A stretch of 64,000 nucleotides of DNA. Origin: Paragyromitra xinjiangensis. Its lineage: Eukaryota; Ascomycota; Pezizomycetes; Pezizales; Discinaceae. Within the stretch, counting starts at the first letter, position 1; each line of letters begins with the position of its first letter. Both the position numbers and the translations under genes were made by a program. Below are positions 36,491 to 48,560 of this stretch, piece after piece. The DNA lies in assembly GCA_038503065.1 (NCBI GenBank), contig JBCAMK010000006.1, forward strand, positions 124,001 through 188,000. The letters are read 5' to 3'. A model generated the notes under the pieces. That model was not told where the DNA came from. It ran no database searches and saw only the letters and a program-made list of their open reading frames with translations.

Positions 36491-37727
36491 CCTTCCTCAA
36501 CATCTAAATCAGTGGCTGACCCCGCTACCGAATTCCGGAAACGTTTGAAGGATACGAGTATGCCACAGCCCTTATTCTTGAGGGTTAGTGGCCCACCTGT
36601 AACGATGCACGGATAGTTGTGGCTTGGAGATCAGCAATGGAAGATTACTAATCACATAAAAGAGAGTTTTTTTCAAGGGTGCACAGGAACGAGGCCAGAA
36701 CTCGGACAGCTACGCCATTGATATATAGCTACGAAATGTCATGGTTAGAATTTCAAGGAGAACTGGACCGATTATAAGAAGGAGGACAAGTAGGTAAATA
36801 ATAGATATTTTTGATATGATTTCCAACCGCTAATTAAATCATCAACAACCATGAAGGAGTAACATGATTACCTTACCGAGCTCTGTAAACTCCCTGGCTG
36901 TTCTCCCAGCCTACAAGCGGGCTATTCTCTATTTTTCAGCATGAAACAAAATACCAGATCATAGCTAATCTGGCTGCCAGAGGGATATGCTCTCAGCCAC
37001 CCTTTCGTAATGCTGCCAACATGCATACCTATATCTATTCACTCTAACTCCCACTATTAGTAACAGCGACCTCAACCTAGCGCTGGATGTTCAATCCAAG
37101 GGGCTGACACGAAAGGGTGATTGCGCTGCAGAAGGATTGAAAGAGGCGAAACTAGGAGTAAGGGGCAGGCCAAATTTGGCTTGTTGCTGGTGCATCTGCA
37201 CATGGTTTCCGGGACTACATGCACCAATTGCAAGCGCATGAGTATCTACGACTAAGGTTTTGCAGACGGCGCGGCGTGGGCTATAGCCAAAATCGGAAAT
37301 CCTCGCGCAATGCTGACAGCTTTTGGTGTTACCGTTAGTACCACTGTCCACTCCCAGATTCGTTAGCCTCCAGGAGTTCTAGCATATATTGAGGTGGAGA
37401 TCTACCGCCAAGGCCCAAGGGGTTAAAAATCTTATGAATCGTTTGAGGTCACTGCCGAGCGTTTAGGCCAAGATAATGGATAGTTTAGGGGTAAGTATTT
37501 TACGGGTGATCTTAGAAGCAGGGGTCAGTTGCGTTAGACTGTAAAGAACACTTCTGTGTGGTGTTGCAAGACGGATTTGTCTTGTCTGGTTGCTGAAGAC
37601 GATGACTTTAAGTCTAAAGAGTGCGGTTCGTGCATCAAAAGGGTAGGTAGCGCTGGCCCGCTTAAGTAGTAGTTCGTAAATCCTTAGCAGGATCACCGAT
37701 TATCACTCGGACCTTCACATCGGCCTT
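36491..37727. other. Gene-free stretch
   Basis: Nothing is recognised on either strand. Confidence 0.35.
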
Positions 37728-37930
37728 TGTCGGAAATGAGCTTCCTAATCCATATATCATGATATTGGGCGCTATTTCATCTCCTAGAGTCGTTCTTGGC
37801 GTTTCCCGCTCGTACATTTTGGCTGAGAGAAGGCTTTATTTACTGTATACAGAGGGCTCTATTTGGCTTCTTTGGTCGCTATCTAGTTCCCTTTTCTCTT
37901 CTGCCTACTTATCCATCGATATTTCCAACA
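37728..37930 (+). mobile_element. Solo LTR-like sequence, 203 bp
   Basis: It starts TGTCGGAAAT and ends ATTTCCAACA, inverse-complementary with one mismatch, as in copia LTRs. A TATA-like gtatacagaggg lies near the middle. The flanks gcctt and gccaa are not a convincing duplication, and no internal region adjoins it. Confidence 0.5.
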
Positions 37931-39514
37931 GCCAATGTAGAACTTGAACCACGCCTAGACAAATTAACAGACGCCATCTAAGTGTGCTGCCTCAACGTTC
38001 CTTCTTAAAATCATCGAGATCCTACTCACTACTCAGTGAATTTAGCGTACTGGGGTCTGTTAAAACTCTATTCATACCCAAGTCGACATATAGCTAATAT
38101 ACCTTCTCCGGTACGTGCCTATAGTGTCGAGCTTTATGAGGACATGGCATAGTAATTAAACAGCCCCCGCGCTCAGGTAGAATTTTACACCATCCAAGTT
38201 TTAGTACTCAGCTACATACTACCGTGCAACAACCATGTGGTCTAATCTTATTGCTCAACTCCATATCCTCTGCTCTAGCTGAATAAATGTCTGCGTTAAT
38301 ATTCTTCACATCTTAGGCAGCAGTTAGCCGTAAGGCCAAGTAGCTTGAACGGGTAGATGATGGGTAAGGAATATGTATAGACAAGAGTGGGAGGTGTTAT
38401 GATAGACAAACATTGAAGGAAGCCTACCCCTTGGTGAAACGTCCCGTCTTCCGTATATCCTTTCGGCCTTAGTTGTGAATCTCGTGGGGATGCCATCTCT
38501 TATGGGCGAACTGTCAGGTATCTTCCCCGACATTGCTGCCCCTCGGGCAGAAGAGGACTACTGGTCGGGGAGCGTCGGGCTACAGTGTGGAATAAGTGCC
38601 TTTATTTGGCGGACGTGAAAATAGCATGCCAATTGCTTATAACGATAAGCCACCCATCTATCAGAAGAAGCACAACGGTTTGTAGGTATGTTATCCCATA
38701 TTCCCTCGGTTCTTTGAGTTCTGGATAAGGCAATTGGTTGGATCGGTCTAAGGGTGGCTCGGATGGCCACGATTTGACAAGACCGTTTAGTTATGTGCTC
38801 AAAGGGTTTATCCCACAATCTAGTTCCGATCAGTTCGCTATAGTCCCGTAGTAGAATTTTTGTTACCACTGTCGATATCGATCAGGCCTAAAGCGAGGGA
38901 ATTTTTCAGCGTTATCGCACGGGCTCAGTAGAGGTCACCAGTTTCGTCAGGTACAAAGTTGGCTATCATCCTGTTGGGCGATTCGCGTGCGCTGTTTCAT
39001 CAGAATCGTAAACATACTCCGAGTTAGCGCGGCATATGTCTCGGCTGGTAACGGAAAATAAGGTATACCGGTAAGATTATGAGTAAGGCTACCGCATGTG
39101 TATGACATTAGATGACATTCTAACCCTCAACTGACACTCCAGATTTACGTTTTGAAGGAAGTTCAGAGATTGCCGGGTTTTCAATGTACTTAGAACTTGA
39201 ATTTATTTGAAGACACAACAAGGTAGCAGATATCCGTAGTGCAATATGCGTGTAAGAGAGAATACTTGATTAACCGAATCTCTCCCTGTATAAAACTATT
39301 CGTATGAATCATTCACCCATATCAGAACTTTTAGCAACCCCGTAGCCACCACGACTTTGCCCGACCAGAAACCCTATTTCTCGCAATACTACAAAAGCGA
39401 TGAAGAAGTGGCATCAAAAGAGTTCGTTCCTATCAGTAGTTAGTTCTCATGATTTTCAGGTTACTAACCAGCCTAAGGGGAACCGTACGACGTATACCGG
39501 TGGAATTTATCTGC
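37931..39514. other. Gene-free stretch
   Basis: Nothing is recognised. If the gag at 39.5-40.4 kb ever had a pol region downstream it would lie here, but no protease, integrase or reverse transcriptase motif is visible. Confidence 0.35.
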
Positions 39515-40375
39515 CTACAGTTTTTTCCTTCCTGTACGTGGAGGCTCCGGTCCCTTCCCTTCTTGAGGCCCCCCCTCTGCCCAGCATTGATCAATAGAAT
39601 GACCAAGCCGAGCACAGTTGGTGCATAAAGTGACTGAGAACTGGCCTTTTCCTGTCCCTCCATTCTTGTCTTTCCCTTTCAAGGAGCCCAGGCGACCGGA
39701 AGCCTGGCTATTTGACTGCGATTCCGCCGGGCTTCTTATTATTGTCGTTCTCGACCGCGATTCTTCGTAGGACAGGAGCTGCTCGGCATACCATTTGAAG
39801 TCTTTTTGTCCACAATCAGGGGTTATGAGCCTTAAGAATTTCCAGTCCTCCGGTACACCACAAAGGAGTGCAGTAATCTTGTCATCTTCACTCAGGCTGG
39901 ATCCAATCTTAGCGAACGCTACAGCAATATCATTGATCCGCTTTACGTAAGCATCGACAGAATCTTCGTGAGCCAAACGGGAGTCATAGAGTCTGAGGCG
40001 AAGACCGGGTACTGAATTCGCATTACCTATAGTACCTTTCTCAAACTTGGCGGTAATTTTCTGCAGGAGTTCCTGAGGGTTTTTGTAGACAGAGAACTCA
40101 ATTAGGAGAGGCGTGCTCAAAGACATCATAATCATTGTCCTTGCGTTAATCTGGAGCTTTTTCCAATTGCATGCGGCAATGATGGCGGTAGTAGAACTTG
40201 GAAGGCTGATGATATAGTCGGCATAGGTCGCTTCTCCATTGACGTACTGCCAAGAGTCTTCCATCGTTAGAATCAACTCAATTTGGATTAGCCATGTCGG
40301 GAAGTTGGATGGAGTGAGTTTTTCGATAGTTGTTAAGTACTGAGCTAAGAGCATTTGGATGGGGGTCGATGCCAT
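39515..40375 (-). CDS. Copia-type Gag polyprotein fragment, 286 aa
   Basis: An ATG-initiated open frame encodes a retrotransposon capsid-like protein: a KLTPSNFPTWLIQIE start, an LLQKITAKFEKGT middle, LRLRLYDSRLAHEDSVDAYV, and a CCHC zinc knuckle (CTNCARLGHSIDQC) near the C terminus. This is the UBN2/copia gag pattern; such proteins package element RNA. A tRNA-primer-like sequence (cgtatcaaaaac) lies about 50 bp before the ATG on the minus strand. The frame stops at 39515 and no protease, integrase or reverse transcriptase follows, so the element is not autonomous. The gag itself is unbroken, which suggests a fairly young insertion or domesticated use. Confidence 0.85.
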   Translation of the reverse strand: MASTPIQMLLAQYLTTIEKLTPSNFPTWLIQIELILTMEDSWQYVNGEATYADYIISLPSSTTAIIAACNWKKLQINARTMIMMSLSTPLLIEFSVYKNPQELLQKITAKFEKGTIGNANSVPGLRLRLYDSRLAHEDSVDAYVKRINDIAVAFAKIGSSLSEDDKITALLCGVPEDWKFLRLITPDCGQKDFKWYAEQLLSYEESRSRTTIIRSPAESQSNSQASGRLGSLKGKDKNGGTGKGQFSVTLCTNCARLGHSIDQCWAEGGPQEGKGPEPPRTGRKKL

Positions 40376-40489
40376 CAGAGCAGTTGATAGGTGGGTTGGT
40401 GAGAAGTTGTTTTTGATACGGTACTGTGTGCAAAGGGATAGGGAGCAGGTGGTAAAACTGGGGGTTACCCTGATCGATGATAATATAAC

Positions 40490-40865
40490 TGATCAATATT
40501 ATCCGTGCAACACAGAATTCTGGGCTCACCTGTGCCATAAGAGCTCCCCTAGCAATATAATGTCATCAGCCATGGTAGCCTAATGGCTACTGTGTCGCCC
40601 AGAGGGGCCGGGGGAACGCAGGTTCGATTCCCTCCCAGGGTAGAGAAATCTTCACGCACTGGGTTAAGGTCAACAGAAAAACCTGACTGTGACCTTTTTG
40701 CTTCTTTTCAATATACTATCTACAAACATAATATTCGGTAGCCAGAATTAACCATCTGCTGTAAGATATGTTATTGGATTGCAGCACATTTGAGTTTGCC
40801 TCCACGCACCGGGTGAGGATTTGCAGGGAAGCCTGATTACTGCTTTTTAAATCCCTTCAATGTAT
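40490..40865 (+). mobile_element. SINE-like element family B, copy 2
   Basis: The conserved head at 40564 carries the A and B boxes (TAGCCTAATGG and GGTTCGATTCC). The first tail ends at about 40709 in a gacctttttgcttctttt tract. A second tail-like unit lies at 40800-40850 (caccgggtgagga...agggaagcctgatt). The upstream aactgatcaatattatcc is shared with copy 1. It lies directly upstream of the orphan gag. Confidence 0.75.
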
Positions 40866-42349
40866 TGTCTACTCATAGGATATCGCTCGGCATTTTTTGT
40901 GAGGTATAGGATTGAGAGGGAGAGATGACTCGATGAATAGAGGAGTGGCTCTTTTCGGAAAGATGAAGGGAACTTGCCGTGCAGGATACAGGGAGGGGGG
41001 CATAGCCCTACCCCCGCAAAGTATAACGTGGCAGTACAGGCAACCCCAACAGATCGATACTTCTATCAAATGGGGGAAAATATAGTGGCAAATAGCCTAG
41101 TAAAATCACTACATGTATCCATGACCATCTATATCATAAGTATTTCGAAGTCGAATCTGAATATACCCCTAGCAGGCGTCTCAAAATATGATTCACTCCT
41201 GAAAATTCCACTAAAATCTCAGTTTGGGCATTGCTTGGCACACTGGGGGGCAGCTGTAATTGCTCGCCAGATAATCGGTGGTTATGCGATAAACCGCTAG
41301 TTTTCTCCATCGGGCTGATAACGGGAAGGGATTAGTTTCTTGTGCAGACTAACAGGTTGATAAAATATCCATTGGACCATAGATCGCGGCCATATCAATC
41401 TGCATAGGGGCTTGAAATCCTATGCCTTAGAGACGTTATTGGGTGCGAGAAGGAGAAATGAACCGAGCGCAAGCAGGCCATGCGGGGAATGGCCTGCGGG
41501 AGCGTTGCAATGCCAAGGTCTTTGGGGATCTTGTGCGTACGCCACTTTGATGAGAGAAGTTAACCCCACGTGTCGCCTTCGTAGCTTTATCAATTGAAGG
41601 TGTTGATTTGACCTATACCATTTGGCTTTTATTGCCCACCCGCAATGGCAGCAGGCACATTAACATGGAAAGTAATTGCGGTCTCGATAACGTGTGCATT
41701 AAACACTAGGCTTACAGTATTTTTTTTCACTTGTGGGCTATGGAAATTTGATTGGCTGTAGCGGAGAACGGTTGGTCGGTCCCCTGCTGGTAGACGAGGG
41801 AAATAATCAAACGAGTATTTATTAGTTGAGAGAGCTGAAGGGTAGAGGTGGAGGGTCGGCAACTGCTAGCGGTAGACGCTGTTTACCGAGTTTGCCCCTT
41901 CAAAGACCATTTGGCGTAAAAGTACATCCTGCCTCCCGCCTCGATGCGATACTGGTATCATATATGAGGAGCTTGAGTAGCAATAGAAGGGAACGGATTC
42001 TTCGCGATGCTGATCCAAAGAACCAGTTGGGGCGGGGCATCCTTACTTCTACTTATGGAAACCACTATGACGATTTTCACAAACTTTCCCGTTTAACCTT
42101 TCATATCCACAAATGTTTCTACGCCATCAAACTTTCGAGAAAGGCGGAACTTGAAAAGCAATTGCAGATTATTTGCTTGACAATGATCGGGCCTCCAGTC
42201 GCAATAAATCGCGATGCGTCGAGCCATCTCGGGATGGGGTTCAGTTATATAGCAAGATGGGTGAGATGCCCAGAGATCTATCGCCTTGCCAGCAACTTTG
42301 AAGTTAGGTGATGAAGTATGAGTCAAATGAACTACACACCGTAAGTTTT
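40866..42349. other. Gene-free stretch with an unsupported long frame
   Basis: A plus-strand frame of 161 codons at 41826-42311 begins with TTG and has no recognised motif; its first in-frame ATG is far inside. I do not treat it as a gene. Confidence 0.3.
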
Positions 42350-42510
42350 TGCCAGGCACTATGGCATAATAATAGTCTAGGTGCCTAGCTCCTGATCGTA
42401 GAACCCACGTTCAAATCCCCGCCGCGCCAAATGACAAAGATGCAGTCACTTGCAGTATGGGCATATCAAAGTTTCAATGCAATGGCGAACTTTTTGCCTT
42501 CATATCTGAT
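42350..42510 (+). repeat. SINE-like element family C, copy 1
   Basis: A tRNA-like stretch has an A-box-like TAGTCTAGGTG and a B box GTTCAAATCC (at about 42410). It is followed by tttcaatgcaatggcgaac, which recurs in the copy at 50663-50820. The two copies align over about 150 bp with many substitutions. Confidence 0.55.
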
Positions 42511-45186
42511 AGTTAAGTGAAGGTGATGAAGATAGGGGCTTTAGCCTTTATGAGTCGCGAAGCGTAGGCATCCAATAAAAGCTTTATTATTCTATTTAAG
42601 TCATTTAAGAGAAACTTCAATCTTGGTGCTACTTTCGTTCCCGCTGAACATGTTTATCTTTTCATCAAGCTAGATGAACGACCAACAACGACCTCACGCG
42701 CCCCCACTTCATCACGTTTGCACCGCTCTCGTCAGTCGTTTGCTAGTCGTAAAAGAAACAAACTCATCTCTCGTAGCTTTGTCCCGGAATATAATCGGTA
42801 GCATAAATCAAAGCTTACCGTACATAACCCCATCCATAGATAGAGTTAACGGAGGAACAGATGCTGACGAAACGCTTTTTTGTATTACCTATCTCATCAT
42901 TCTAGTTCGTCCTGTGGTATCCCCCGACTTCAGGTTCGCCATACGGTATATCCTGCTGCTCTTTCGCGCTATCTAAGGTATGTTTTGTCAACATATTCAT
43001 ATCCATATCAGTTCTCATACCCTGAATTTCTTCATTCCGTCTAACACTGAGTGCCCGGGGATTCCAGCTATTTACGGATCCGTTTACGTCATCCTATTAA
43101 AGGTCTAATTCTTGCGGTTACTTTGATACCCAAAATGCTGGCCTAGTGCCGGGCCTTGAGAACGCTCTTAGCCTTAGCCTATATCTTTGACACTTTGCAT
43201 ATTCGAAAGGCTTTAAAATCTACAGGTTCTCATTAACACAACACATGCACCACCGATTGGAATATTGCAAGGGTACAGTAGGTCCTGCCTACTAAACGGA
43301 TTATTTATGATGGCTGGGGATTCAAATACCGAGTGGACTTTTCAATTCCCATGCACTTCCATTGGTTTTACGAATACTAACACACCACGGCTTCTCAGCA
43401 GAGCAATACTTACATCATACCGGCCTACTTCCCGACTACCCAACTATTACCCAGAACATCTCCTGGCTTGTTCTTTTTCTTACTAATTCCAGTTTACAGT
43501 TTAAGAGAGAGAGGTCGTCTCATCAATGGTCGTGGTTCGAGAGTGGTACCTCTTTCCTCACCCTTTGCCCCCAGGCCACTATAACCCTTGCTAATCAAAT
43601 TCACCGGAATGGTACTATCATAGGGCCAGTAACGTCAAAGATTCACCTAACGAGTTACAAAAAAGTTGATTCCTCTTATAAGCGCGCAACGGCCATAGCT
43701 CTCGTTGGCTTGATTTAGTAGCGAAGCAGCTAAAGACGAATGACATATACCAGGGCAGACGGGTGTCCCCCGCTTGTTGAAGTTCTTAAAAAAGCTGAGA
43801 CCCCACTATTGAGAGACCTGCAGCAATGATATGGAAGAAGGCACATTGTCTAGCACACGATGAACATACCCGGTCTAAGAACTATCTGAGCCTTGAGTAG
43901 CCCAAAGTTAGCATTCTCAAAATTCCCTGCTCTTATTGGGTAGTCTGAATATATTCCTGGAGAATCGAAATCCTGGTAGAGGTTGGGTGAAAGCAAGGCG
44001 CGGGCGTGTATTCTCTCGGCCCAAGAATTTTCTGATATGGAGAAATAAGCGCCTAGCGTTATTTACCGTAAAGGCCTGGGTACGAGGAGGAAGTCACCCC
44101 AAGGATGCTGCTGGGGTGAGAGTGTTGCTGTCGTTTGGTCGTTGCAATGGTTAACGTAAGGGTATGTTGAAATGGTGACGGGCAATAGGGATGCGGTATC
44201 CCTAGGCGACGTATTGACGATGAGTTAGAGTTGCGTCCCCGAGCTTCTAGTGAGATTGAAGGGATTGTATGAGAGGGCTGGAGTCTAGGGATGGACGAAT
44301 AAATTTCAAATCAAGACGCTGAAATACAACTCTAAACTGACCGCATTTAAGTTAAGAAACGGGCTAGGTGTAAGTTTCACTTCTACGAGCATCCTGGCAG
44401 AATGATGTGCAATCTTGTGACCACGGTGTAGGATGCTCGCACCCAATGGTTCTCCACCAATCTGTAAACCAGCCCTGCTGGGCTGAAGCCGAATCGGGTC
44501 AAATAGAAAACAGGAAAATTACAGACAGCTGACTGATAACCTCACCGAGATCGCCTTCACGGCATCAAGGATATGTTGTCCGATGAGTACTTGGGTGCTT
44601 CAATCTACTGTTGACCACACATGAGCAAGTTTCTTCCCCCTCCAGTCTAGCTTCACTATCAGGCCGTACTAAGGCCGAGCATTGAAACCCCGATGTTCCA
44701 TCCTGTTTGAAGTATATAGAGCGGTAGGATTTGTTAGGGGCCAGAGAATTGTTTATGTATACAATACTGAGTGTGATGAGAGGTTGACATAAGCATGAGG
44801 CTCTGTTGAATGGTCTAGGTGCGATGACCTCGCCACTTTAACTCCTCGCGACACGCTCAACAGAGCCGCACCACTGTCTCAACCGTGATTCAGAGCTTCA
44901 ATTGACATGATTCTCGGGCTGTAACCCAGAATTCCTACAGTAATACTTTGTCCCCGATTGTATATGCATCTGCGGAGATGCAGAGCACAAAAACATGACG
45001 ACAGAACATACCCGAATAAATCACCAAAACCCTCTACTGAAAAGCAAAAAAGCCCTGTGACGGTGTAGGTTAGGGGTTTTAGCTATAAACTCAAGTTAAT
45101 TTTTTGCCCTGCATGAGCTCCATCGCGGGTACCTATCAGCGGAAATCATGTCTTGGCAGGCTATAGGAATGGGTTGTTGAATCAAA
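42511..45186. other. Gene-free stretch, 2.7 kb
   Basis: No gene is supported. One inverted pair (ggctctgttga at 44800, tcaacagagcc at about 44858) could form a hairpin with a loop of about 45 bases; the function is unknown. Confidence 0.35.
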
Positions 45187-45300
45187 GTATGAAAAATGAC
45201 AACTCTTCGAAACCGATATTATTCATTTTGCTGTAGCTAATGAAAGAAGCCGCTGCTGCATTATAATTAATAGGGCGTAGAGAAAATCAAAGAAAAAAAA

Positions 45301-45422
45301 ATTGAGGTGGGTGTCCCCCACGGGATCTGAACTCCCCCCGCTTCTAGGCAAACAGCTTACTCCCTCTGGAGGACGGCTTCGAAACGGGGCGCGGCCAACT
45401 GCGCTAGGGAGGGACATTTGTT
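45301..45422 (-). repeat. tRNA-related core repeat, copy 2
   Basis: It differs from copies 1 and 4 by a single base, which turns one G-C pair of the long stem into a weaker pairing (GTTTC against GAAGC). The flanks to about 45187 on the left and 46560 on the right resemble those of copy 3 but are clearly diverged. Confidence 0.8.
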
Positions 45423-45769
45423 CACCCCACACAACCAGTCTTGAACGTATCGTTTGCGCTTCATCTTATCTACGGACTAGATAAGAGCAATCACTGTCTG
45501 ATAGTACACCCACACTTCATCAGTGAAAATAATTATCTCCTCCCAAAGCTCAGAGTGCACGGAGACATAGCCACCCCACCAGCACCTTCTGGAGGATATG
45601 GCTGCTCGAGAGATTTGCTGTATCATCCATGAGCCAAAGCCAAAGGCACGATGCTGAACTTACACAACAGTCCTAGAGCTGAACCAAGGCCCGTTATATC
45701 TATCTAATACCTGTACAATCCACAATCTCCATGCACACCTCTCCCCGAAACAGTGGCTAACTCGCTGCG

Positions 45770-46345
45770 AACAGTCTCCGTACCGAAACTTCAATCAACT
45801 ACCAAACACTGGCTCAATCCGCTGCCTAGCAGCCGCCGAATCCACCACCTAAATCGTTTGCCTCGGGGGCTGCGGGTGGACTGACGAAATACTGTTGAAG
45901 CTACTGCGTCAGAATCTCTGAAGGATGTGCCAGACAGCTGTTGAACCGACGGATGAACCGGCTGTTTTAAGCCTCCGAATCAAATTCTTCCTAGCTTCGC
46001 TAATCGAATACGGTCTCATCACGTGCCTTCAAGCTCCCAAATTTATTACTAAATTGATTCCTGTCTCATCTCCAAGCCCATTGGCCAATAGCTTTCTGAG
46101 CAGTTTGCTTGTGGCACACCAGACTCACCAACATCCTCCAGAGCGGCCTCCAAATTAGCTACTTGCTTGAAGCCGAACTAGCTGCTTCTATGCCTACGGA
46201 TCACTTAGGTGGTAACCCCCAAGCAACTTCCGAGTCGGCTAGCTAGAGGCGCGCCAAGCGATAACTGTTGAATCGACTACACAGTAAGCTCAGTGGCAAC
46301 CTGTGAATAGGCGGGATAGGATCCAGGGAGATAGAAGCTGCGGCT
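45770..46345. repeat. Degenerate GAATCGACT-type array 1
   Basis: Irregular units built around CYGAATCRACT and AGCTGCTTGC-like words recur every 30-40 bp. The block ends with gttgaatcgactacacagtaagctcag...gaataggcggga, which recurs near 48500 and 55050. Confidence 0.55.
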
Positions 46346-46921
46346 CGTGTAGGAGGCAGAGGCTCGTATGATGTAAATAGATCAATTAGTCTGTCAATCG
46401 TGATATTATTCTTCAAATATTTGATAGTGTAGACTCCGCAAATTCGGTAGGGTGAAGGGTGTAGCTTCAGCTCCTCCATAGCTCTCCATGAAACGTTGTA
46501 GAGTGCCCAGATCGATCTCCTAGAGTCTCCAAGAGGCTTTTTGGCTACTCCATGGACATTCCTGGAAGCTCGCTAGCTCTTCTCTGCGCCTCATCAGGGT
46601 GATCGTTCATGATCGGTTCCACGAGGTAGGTAAATATTTTACAGGGATCTCTTATGCTTCCCGGTGATCCGGAGTCTTCTGGAGCTGAGGGAGGAAATAA
46701 TTATTTTTTGCTGATGCCAAGGATGAAAGCCATCACAACTCTCCAGAACCCATATTATTAACTTCTATATAATATGTAGTGACGGGAGCGGCTGCTGTAT
46801 GTGTAGGGAGAATCCAGATCTTAAACACTAAATATTGGAAAAAATCCGGGCGACTGCAACGTGGGCATGAGACTACTGCTTCATTACAATAGGACGTAGA
46901 GAAAAATTAGAGCAAAAAAAA
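46346..46921. other. Shared 3' part of the composite repeat and spacer
   Basis: Sequence at 46475-46555 (tccatgaaacgttg...tttttggctactcc) matches 48712-48773 (tttcatgaaacaat...gagggctactcc). No gene is present. Confidence 0.5.
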
Positions 46922-47043
46922 ATTGAGGTGGGTGTCCCCCACGGGATCTGAACTCCCCCCGCTTCTAGGCAAACAGCTTACTCCCTCTGGAGGACGGCTT
47001 CGAAACGGGGCGCGGCCAACTGCGCTAGGGAGGGACATTTGTT
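46922..47043 (-). repeat. tRNA-related core repeat, copy 3
   Basis: It is identical to copy 2 over all 122 bp and one base different from copies 1 and 4. A GATT run follows at 47127, as beside copy 1. Confidence 0.8.
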
Positions 47044-48184
47044 AATCCCCCACAACCTAACTTGAACGTATCGCTTGCACCCACGCTTATCTATGGGCCA
47101 GATAGCAGCGATCTCTAGCCGATACTGATTGATTGATTGATTAATTGATTAGTTGAGGAATTGTTAATTCATACATGCGATCAAAAAACCAACACCCCCC
47201 ATCAACTGTCATCCCTTCCACACTTCACGGAATTTCCCTCACATCATCGTGTCTCCTCATCTTCATCGCTTTGTGGACCTCGTTTCTCCTCCATCAATCC
47301 ACAGACCGATATTGCACAGAATTTGTACTAAACCGTACCAAGTTCTGGTGATAGAAGCTCTGATCGCTTCCACCATTGACACATGACCAGCCAAGCGCTC
47401 AGAATTATTTCTACCACCGTTCGCATGTTTGTTTGCGGCCACGTTTGCTCTGTCGAGTGGGGATGAGATGGTGGTATGTTCGCTGAATGCTTGCAGTACG
47501 CTCTACCCACATAGTCCTGTGGTAGTCACGGGTGCTCGTATGTTCCAGACTTTCATTCCTCCTTTAAAACTAAAGCCCAGGTGAGAGGGTTTGAAATGGA
47601 AGTCACGTTCAAGAACAACCTGATATTAATACTGAACGGTAGGAATAAAGTAGCGATCGAAAAAGAGCAGATTGACAGCGGAGAGAACGGCAAGCCGCAC
47701 CCCACTTCTACAGAAATTCAGCCGCTGAGGAGACTCCGGAAATAAGCTAAAATGATTATTCCTCCTGAATATTGACTGTCTCTCCCTGGGAGATAGTTTT
47801 CTCTTGTCCACCATGCACCCTCTAACCTCCTGCTAGGTAGGAGTCAATCCGGTACCACCTCCTCCCGGACCCTCCCAGCGAATCCAGCTGCATAAGCCAA
47901 AGCCAAAGAACCACACCTCCTCGGCGCTCCTAGAGGATTACCCCGATGTTTACCCCTTCCACAGGCCCTTTGCGATTTTATGGTGGTTCTGTGCTCTACT
48001 CCAAGCTTAGCCCACGTTCACCGCTATCGATTTCCCCTGTCGCCACTCTCTATACCACCGCAATGCAGGTACCCCTCTATCGCCGTTCTCCCTGCTACCT
48101 CCATTCACGCATTCCCATCGATGCGGGTTTAACAGTTGCTCACTTTAAATAAGCCCGTCGGCAGCGGTACCCATAGCGAAGCCT
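47044..48184. other. Composite-repeat spacer, no gene
   Basis: It shares the word agccaaagccaaag (at about 47895) with 45632 and shares 47180-47275 with the right flank of copy 1. No gene is supported. Confidence 0.4.
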
Positions 48185-48560
48185 GAATCAATCCCTAAGT
48201 AGTTCCCGAATCAACACCCGAATGGCTGCAAATCTACTTCTTCTGGGCCTCCGAATCCTCTGCCTAGCGGCAGCTGAATCGACTACGAACAGTAGCCGAC
48301 TCGTGTGCCTAGAAGGCCTGAATCGACTAACGAATGGCTGCTGAATTGACTGGGAAACAGCTGCTTGAAAGCCTCTAAATCCACTGCTTGCTTGCACCTG
48401 AGTCAACACCCCCCCCGGAGCTACCCGAGCAAGCCCTGAATTGTTGGCATGGCAGCCTTCGAATCCACTGGCTGACAGCGCCCAAAGCGGTGGCTACTGA
48501 ATCAACTCTACAGTAAGCTCAGCAGCAGGCGCTGAAGAGACGGGATATGTAGAAAGTAGT
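48185..48560. repeat. Degenerate GAATCGACT-type array 2
   Basis: gctgaatcgactacgaac, cctgaatcgactaacgaa and gctgaattgactgggaa are spaced 30-40 bp apart, ending in ctgaatcaactctacagtaagctcag, close to the end of array 1. Confidence 0.6.

Noticed and set aside
41826..42311. 161-codon plus-strand frame
   Set aside because: It begins at TTG, has no recognisable domain and no upstream exon signals.
45770..46345. CRISPR-like array
   Set aside because: This is a eukaryotic genome, and the repeats are degenerate with no constant unit or regular spacers.
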